Positions 5,969-8,860 of a DNA stretch of 8,860 nucleotides are shown piece by piece (within the stretch, counting starts at the first letter, position 1; each line of letters starts with the position of its first letter). This stretch comes from an uncultured Acidaminococcus sp. (GTDB lineage Bacteria > Bacillota_C > Negativicutes > Acidaminococcales > Acidaminococcaceae), in contig OMUE01000037.1 in the NCBI GenBank assembly GCA_900314165.1, positions 1 to 8,860 on the forward strand, read 5' to 3'. The position numbers were made by a program, and so were the translations under genes. The notes beneath the pieces were generated by a model that worked only from the letters and a program-made list of their open reading frames with translations, was not told the origin of the DNA and made no database searches.

Positions 5969-6811
5969 TCATTGTTTGGCAATGTCCAGCTTGCTTTCGG
6001 CTGCTTCATACTGTTTCGCAGCCGCTTCACCCAGATATTTCACCAGGATCTTATGCATTTCGCCGTTGCTCTTCATTTCCTTCAGCAGCTTGTTGACGGT
6101 TTCCACGTCTTTGGAGTTCTTCGGCAAGGCAATGGCAAAGGTATCGTCCATGACAACGGGCAGATTCAGGATGGCCAAGTCCAGTTCAGGGTTTTCTTTC
6201 ACGAACACAGAAGCCTGGGCAGAGTCAAACAGGCCTGCGTCCAGACGGCCATTCTTGATGTCCTGTACGACCAGAGGCGTGGTATCCAGTTCCGTTACGG
6301 TAATGCCGCCGGCATTCTTCAGGTCTTTTACATAGGTGGTACCCATGGAAGCACCGGCCTTCTTGCCTTTCAGGTCAGCCAGAGTCTTATAGCCGGCACC
6401 TTTCTTGAAAATCAGGGCCTTCATAGGGAAGTAGTAGGGCTTGGAGAAGGACACCACTTCCTGCCGTTCCTTCGTAGGAGAAATCCCGGATACGATCATG
6501 TCGGCCCGGCCGCTTTGCAGCGTAGGCACCAGGGAAGCGAACTTCATGTCGTTGAATTCCACTTTCTTGTTCATCTTCTTGGCAATGTATTGGGCGATTT
6601 CGATGTCGATACCGGTGTAGTCCTTCGTGCCGGCCTTCACGGATTCAAAAGGCGGGAACGTAGCATTGATGGCGATCTTCATGGTGCCGCCTTCTGCTTT
6701 CTTGGGAGCTTCGGCTTTCTTCTGGGTGTCTCCACCGCCGCAGCCGGCTGCTACCAGCATAGCCCCTAACATGGTCACTACCGTCAATTTTTTCAGTACA
6801 TCTTTTAACAT
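5969..6811 (-). CDS. Amino acid ABC importer, solute-binding lipoprotein
   Basis: A 280-residue substrate receptor of the SBP_bac_3 family. Residues 1-23 form a signal peptide ending in VAAGC, with Cys24 as the lipidated residue, followed by a Lys/Ala-rich linker (about 28-43). The mature domain starts KIAINATFPPFE and contains GIDIEIAQYIAKKM. Arg116 in SPTKERQEVVSFSKPYY corresponds to the arginine that binds the alpha-carboxylate in this family. Asp196 in LDAGLFDS corresponds to the aspartate that binds the alpha-amino group. Both are intact, which argues that the ligand has a free alpha-amino-acid head group. The usual GTTxE motif reads MGTTYVK, without the glutamate. It lies 14 bp after the CE4-like gene, in the operon's middle. 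Exact ligand unknown. Confidence 0.92.
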   Translation of the reverse strand: MLKDVLKKLTVVTMLGAMLVAAGCGGGDTQKKAEAPKKAEGGTMKIAINATFPPFESVKAGTKDYTGIDIEIAQYIAKKMNKKVEFNDMKFASLVPTLQSGRADMIVSGISPTKERQEVVSFSKPYYFPMKALIFKKGAGYKTLADLKGKKAGASMGTTYVKDLKNAGGITVTELDTTPLVVQDIKNGRLDAGLFDSAQASVFVKENPELDLAILNLPVVMDDTFAIALPKNSKDVETVNKLLKEMKSNGEMHKILVKYLGEAAAKQYEAAESKLDIAKQ

Positions 6812-6825
6812 TTCCTTTTCCCCCT

Positions 6826-7671
6826 CTATATAGATTTAAATTCAGGAAAACCGTTTTGAGCCAGGATGTGGCGGGCCACCTGTTCGTCGGTAGCGATCCA
6901 CACATCGTGGTCTTTCGCATAGCGGATAAAGCTCCGCAGGGCTCGTATATAACCGGGATGGCCAATGAACTGGGGATGCATGACGAAGTTCATGAAGCCG
7001 TTGTCTTCCAGCTGGCCGTCCAGCTCCTCTTTCCAGATCTGCACCATTTCCCGGCCGCTGCGCAGGTAATAGTGCTCTGTATGCTGGATGGTGTACATGT
7101 CGTAGGACGTATCGTCCGTAATGCAGTCTTTGGGCAGCTCCACTATAGGAATGGGCTTGCCATCCAAGGTATGGATGGCCGGCTGGTCCACATTCCGCCA
7201 GTTGGAGGAGTAGATGTAGCCCCTCTCCTGCCACAATTTCAGGTGGAAGTCGAACAACAAGCCATCCGGGGAACGATTCCCCATGGGGCGTTTGCCCGTA
7301 ATCCCCTTCAGGATGGTTTCCGCCTTTTCCATAAGGGCCTTTTCCTTGTCGTAATCGTCATAGGCTTCGTGAAGATAACCATGGTAGGAAATCTCGTGGC
7401 CTTCCTCAGAGATAGCCTTGATGACGTCCGGATGCAGCTCCGCCGTGTAGGCCGGCGTAAAGAACGTAGCCGTGACCCCCTCTTCCCGCAGCATCCTGAG
7501 AATCCGGGGAATGCCCTGCTTCACAGAGTAACGGCCCCGGGACAGGTTTACGGGATGGTGATAATTGATGGGATTGCGGGTAAGCCACAGGGTTTCCGCA
7601 TCGATATCGAAGGACAGGCACAGGGCCATGGGTTTGTGGTCCGGCCAGTTTTTGTTGATGTCTATGATCAT
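6826..7671 (-). CDS. NodB/CE4-fold amidohydrolase, second of tandem pair
   Basis: A 281-residue protein of the polysaccharide deacetylase (NodB) fold. It has no signal peptide or membrane segment, so it is probably cytoplasmic. Motifs in order: Asp22/Asp24 in LSFDIDAE, metal-binding His97 and His101 in SYHGYLHEAY, Arg133 in NRSPDG, a VELP strand (177-180), and His232 in VMHPQFIGHP. This layout (FDxDAE, HGYxH, HPQxxG) matches the subgroup that includes cyclic imide hydrolases, HpPgdA and PuuE allantoinase rather than secreted peptidoglycan deacetylases. Unlike PuuE, the metal ligands are all present. The HPQxxG motif ends in His238 where its paralogue has Arg. The start overlaps the paralogue's stop (ATGA). 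A hydrolytic role on an imide, hydantoin or N-acyl group is inferred from family and operon. Confidence 0.8.
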   Translation of the reverse strand: MIIDINKNWPDHKPMALCLSFDIDAETLWLTRNPINYHHPVNLSRGRYSVKQGIPRILRMLREEGVTATFFTPAYTAELHPDVIKAISEEGHEISYHGYLHEAYDDYDKEKALMEKAETILKGITGKRPMGNRSPDGLLFDFHLKLWQERGYIYSSNWRNVDQPAIHTLDGKPIPIVELPKDCITDDTSYDMYTIQHTEHYYLRSGREMVQIWKEELDGQLEDNGFMNFVMHPQFIGHPGYIRALRSFIRYAKDHDVWIATDEQVARHILAQNGFPEFKSI

Positions 7672-8519
7672 CTGGCCTCACCTCCCTGCGGGGCAGTGTA
7701 CCACTGCTTCACGTATTGAGCCACGTCGGCACAGGTCGCCAGCCAGGCACCACTCTGGCGCATGTACAGGATAAACTGCTCCAGCATGCGCAGGCGGCTG
7801 TAGCGCCCCATGAGCTGGGGATGCAGCTTCAGCACGAACACCTTGTCCCCTTCCGCGGCTAATTCATCGTAGGCATCCTGCCACATTTCCCGCACATCGT
7901 CCGGCAGGTAGCTGCAGTTGATATCCGCGTTGTCCGCGTAGGAAAAGTAGAAATACGAGAAATCATCCTGGGTCACGTCCACAGGCAATTCTACAAGACC
8001 GGATGGCAACAGGTACGGCCAGTCGCAGTCCTTTAAGGTGGAATCGTACAGGTAGCCCCGCTGTGCCAGCAGGTCCGAACTGTATTCCTGCAGTACGTCC
8101 AAGGGGCCCCGGTACCCTACAGGCTTTTTGCCCGTGAATCCCTGTAACAGCTGCTCGCTTTTTTCCAGGTTTGCGGTTTCCTGCTTTCTGGGCAGACCCA
8201 CCGTATTGTCGTGGTCATAGCCGTGGCAGGCCAGTTCATGGCCATCTGCCACGATGGCCTTCACCGCTTCCGGATACAGCTCTGCAATCTTTCCCGGCAC
8301 GAAAAACGTGGTCCGCAACTGCTGCCGGCGCAGCATGGCAAGGATCCGGGGCAGCCCCGTATCCACTCCATATTGGCCCCGGGACGTATCGGAAAAGCCA
8401 ATATTCCTGGATCCAATCACAGACTGGCGCAATAGTTCTGCGTCAAAATCGAACGTCACCATTACAGCAATCCGTTTGCCATTGGGCCACCGGATCCCGT
8501 CTCCATTTGCTAATGTCAA
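7668..8519 (-). CDS. NodB/CE4-fold amidohydrolase, first of tandem pair
   Basis: The 283-residue first gene of the operon and a diverged paralogue of the next one. The N-terminus has IRWPNGKRIAVMVTFDFDAELL, typical of cytoplasmic members near cyclic imide hydrolases. Asp24/Asp26, His99 and His103 (CHGYDHDN), Arg137 (YRGPLD), the VELPVD strand (176-181) and His233 in LKLHPQLMGR give a complete metal site. No signal peptide is seen. The start is a TTG at 8519 with AAGGAG about eight bases upstream; the next in-frame methionine is residue 20, which would remove the conserved WPNGKR stretch. The TTG may limit expression. A secreted polysaccharide deacetylase is unlikely given the lack of export signals; the reaction is probably hydrolysis of a small amide or imide. 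Confidence 0.8.
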   Translation of the reverse strand: MTLANGDGIRWPNGKRIAVMVTFDFDAELLRQSVIGSRNIGFSDTSRGQYGVDTGLPRILAMLRRQQLRTTFFVPGKIAELYPEAVKAIVADGHELACHGYDHDNTVGLPRKQETANLEKSEQLLQGFTGKKPVGYRGPLDVLQEYSSDLLAQRGYLYDSTLKDCDWPYLLPSGLVELPVDVTQDDFSYFYFSYADNADINCSYLPDDVREMWQDAYDELAAEGDKVFVLKLHPQLMGRYSRLRMLEQFILYMRQSGAWLATCADVAQYVKQWYTAPQGGEAR

Positions 8520-8620
8520 GTCAATTCTCCTTCTAAAACTTGCCTACATGCACTACTTGGGTAAAGAATTAATAATGTATAGTATATCACAGTTTTAATC
8601 ACTTTTTGCATAGGAAATTC
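8520..8620 (-). other. 5' leader of the operon, AT-rich, no gene seen
   Basis: An AT-rich stretch between the candidate promoter and the TTG start. It holds the Shine-Dalgarno AGAAGGAG (about 8528-8535) and a second possible -10 (TATACT, 8586-8581) without a convincing -35. A short frame across it ends just inside the first gene and has no coding character. I see no terminator or recognisable riboswitch here, so regulation, if any, would be at initiation. Confidence 0.4.
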
Positions 8621-8651
8621 ATTATATACAAAATTGTTGTATTTGGTACAA
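8621..8651 (-). promoter_or_regulatory. Candidate promoter of the seven-gene operon
   Basis: A perfect TATAAT lies at 8626-8621 on the minus strand, with TTGTAC at 8651-8646. The spacing of 19 bases is longer than optimal, so the -35 assignment is weak. It would start transcription at about 8614, some 95 bases before the first gene. This is the best match in the non-coding region. Confidence 0.4.
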
Positions 8652-8725
8652 ATGGAGTGCTCCTGATATGACAAACAACAAATAACATTCACATTAAACG
8701 CCAACGCCTAAATCCGCAACCGTAG

Positions 8726-8747
8726 GGGCGCATCGTGAGATGCGCCC
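8726..8747. repeat. GC-rich palindrome (REP-like)
   Basis: GGGCGCAT (8726-8733) pairs perfectly with ATGCGCCC (8740-8747) around a six-base loop. No T-run follows on either strand, so it is not a terminator. Its form, a GC-rich palindrome alone in an AT-rich intergenic region, resembles dispersed REP-type elements, but no second copy is in the window. Confidence 0.45.
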
Positions 8748-8775
8748 ACCAAGGAAACCTTTACCGAGCAGCTTT

Positions 8776-8817
8776 AAAGGGGCTGTTGCAGTTATTTAAC
8801 TGCAACAGCCCCTTTTT
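8776..8817. terminator. Long perfect hairpin, probable terminator
   Basis: AAAGGGGCTGTTGCAGTTA and its exact complement form up to 19 base pairs around a two-base centre (about 17 usable), with GGGGC at the base. On the plus strand five T residues follow; on the minus strand only CCCCTTTAAA. No plus-strand gene lies to its left, so it most likely ends a minus-strand gene beyond the right edge or works in both directions. It insulates the operon from upstream transcription. Confidence 0.65.
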
Positions 8818-8860
8818 CGTCACTCGTCACTGGCCAAAGGTTGCCCGTTGCTGTCGCAAC
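8818..8860. repeat. CGTCAC repeat and short hairpin at window edge
   Basis: CGTCACTCGTCACTGGCCA (8818-8836) echoes the CGTCAG/TGGCC repeat at 2284-2325. The last 14 bases form GTTGC-TGTC-GCAAC, a small hairpin that touches the window edge. No coding frame is supported in this stretch. Confidence 0.35.

Noticed and set aside
5117..6769. A long open frame of 550 codons on the plus strand
   Set aside because: It lies opposite the permease, ATPase and binding-protein genes, which carry complete family motifs. Its translation is rich in Gln, His, Gly and Arg without recognisable domains, as expected for the antisense of GC-biased genes.
6826..8519. Peptidoglycan or chitin deacetylases acting on the cell wall
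   Set aside because: Neither protein has a signal peptide, lipobox or membrane anchor, and their motifs follow the cytoplasmic FDxDAE/HGYxH/HPQxxG subgroup. The operon is metabolic.
6826..8519. Allantoin degradation operon (PuuE allantoinase plus allantoin racemase)
   Set aside because: The fold and racemase families fit, but PuuE-type allantoinase is described as metal-independent with altered ligands, whereas both proteins here keep them. Aspartase has no role in allantoin breakdown and no allantoate or ureidoglycolate enzymes are present.

Overview
The window looks like a chromosomal segment of a mid-GC, low-oxygen member of the Bacillota. Strong AGGAGG-type Shine-Dalgarno sites, a lipoprotein-type solute-binding protein, an aspartase and degenerate short intergenic repeats would fit the Negativicutes (Acidaminococcus/Veillonella relatives). 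That placement is inferred from general character, not from a marker gene, and is tentative. Every convincing gene lies on the minus strand, so transcription runs from right to left.

Layout from right to left. The right edge (8520-8860) is non-coding. It holds a long perfect hairpin (probable terminator of an upstream gene outside the window), a GC-rich palindrome, a degenerate CGTCA repeat and a candidate promoter. From 8519 to 2449 runs a tightly packed seven-gene operon: two cytoplasmic NodB/CE4-fold amidohydrolases, a polar amino acid ABC importer (lipoprotein, permease, ATPase), a two-cysteine racemase of the Asp/Glu/hydantoin family, and aspartate ammonia-lyase. Genes overlap or lie 7-30 bp apart, and a terminator follows at 2344-2382. 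Next comes a separate unit for the magnesium channel MgtE. It has a good sigma-A promoter (2244-2272) and a long structured leader that ends in an intrinsic terminator about 90 bp before the gene, so it is probably controlled by attenuation. At the left edge an IS3-family insertion sequence, cut by the window, ends at about 532, some 70 bp past the mgtE stop codon.

The most interesting unit is the seven-gene operon. Taken together it reads as a catabolic route: import a substrate with an alpha-amino-acid head group, hydrolyse an amide or cyclic imide/hydantoin bond with one or both CE4-fold enzymes, correct the stereochemistry with the racemase, and feed L-aspartate to aspartase to give fumarate plus ammonia. 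Fumarate could then serve as electron acceptor or carbon source in an anaerobe. The enzyme families are clear from motifs; the substrate and the order of steps are inference. Secondary points of interest are the unclassified mgtE leader with its possible 30-codon leader peptide, and a GA-rich repeat found in nearly identical copies just after the stop codons of mgtE and aspA.
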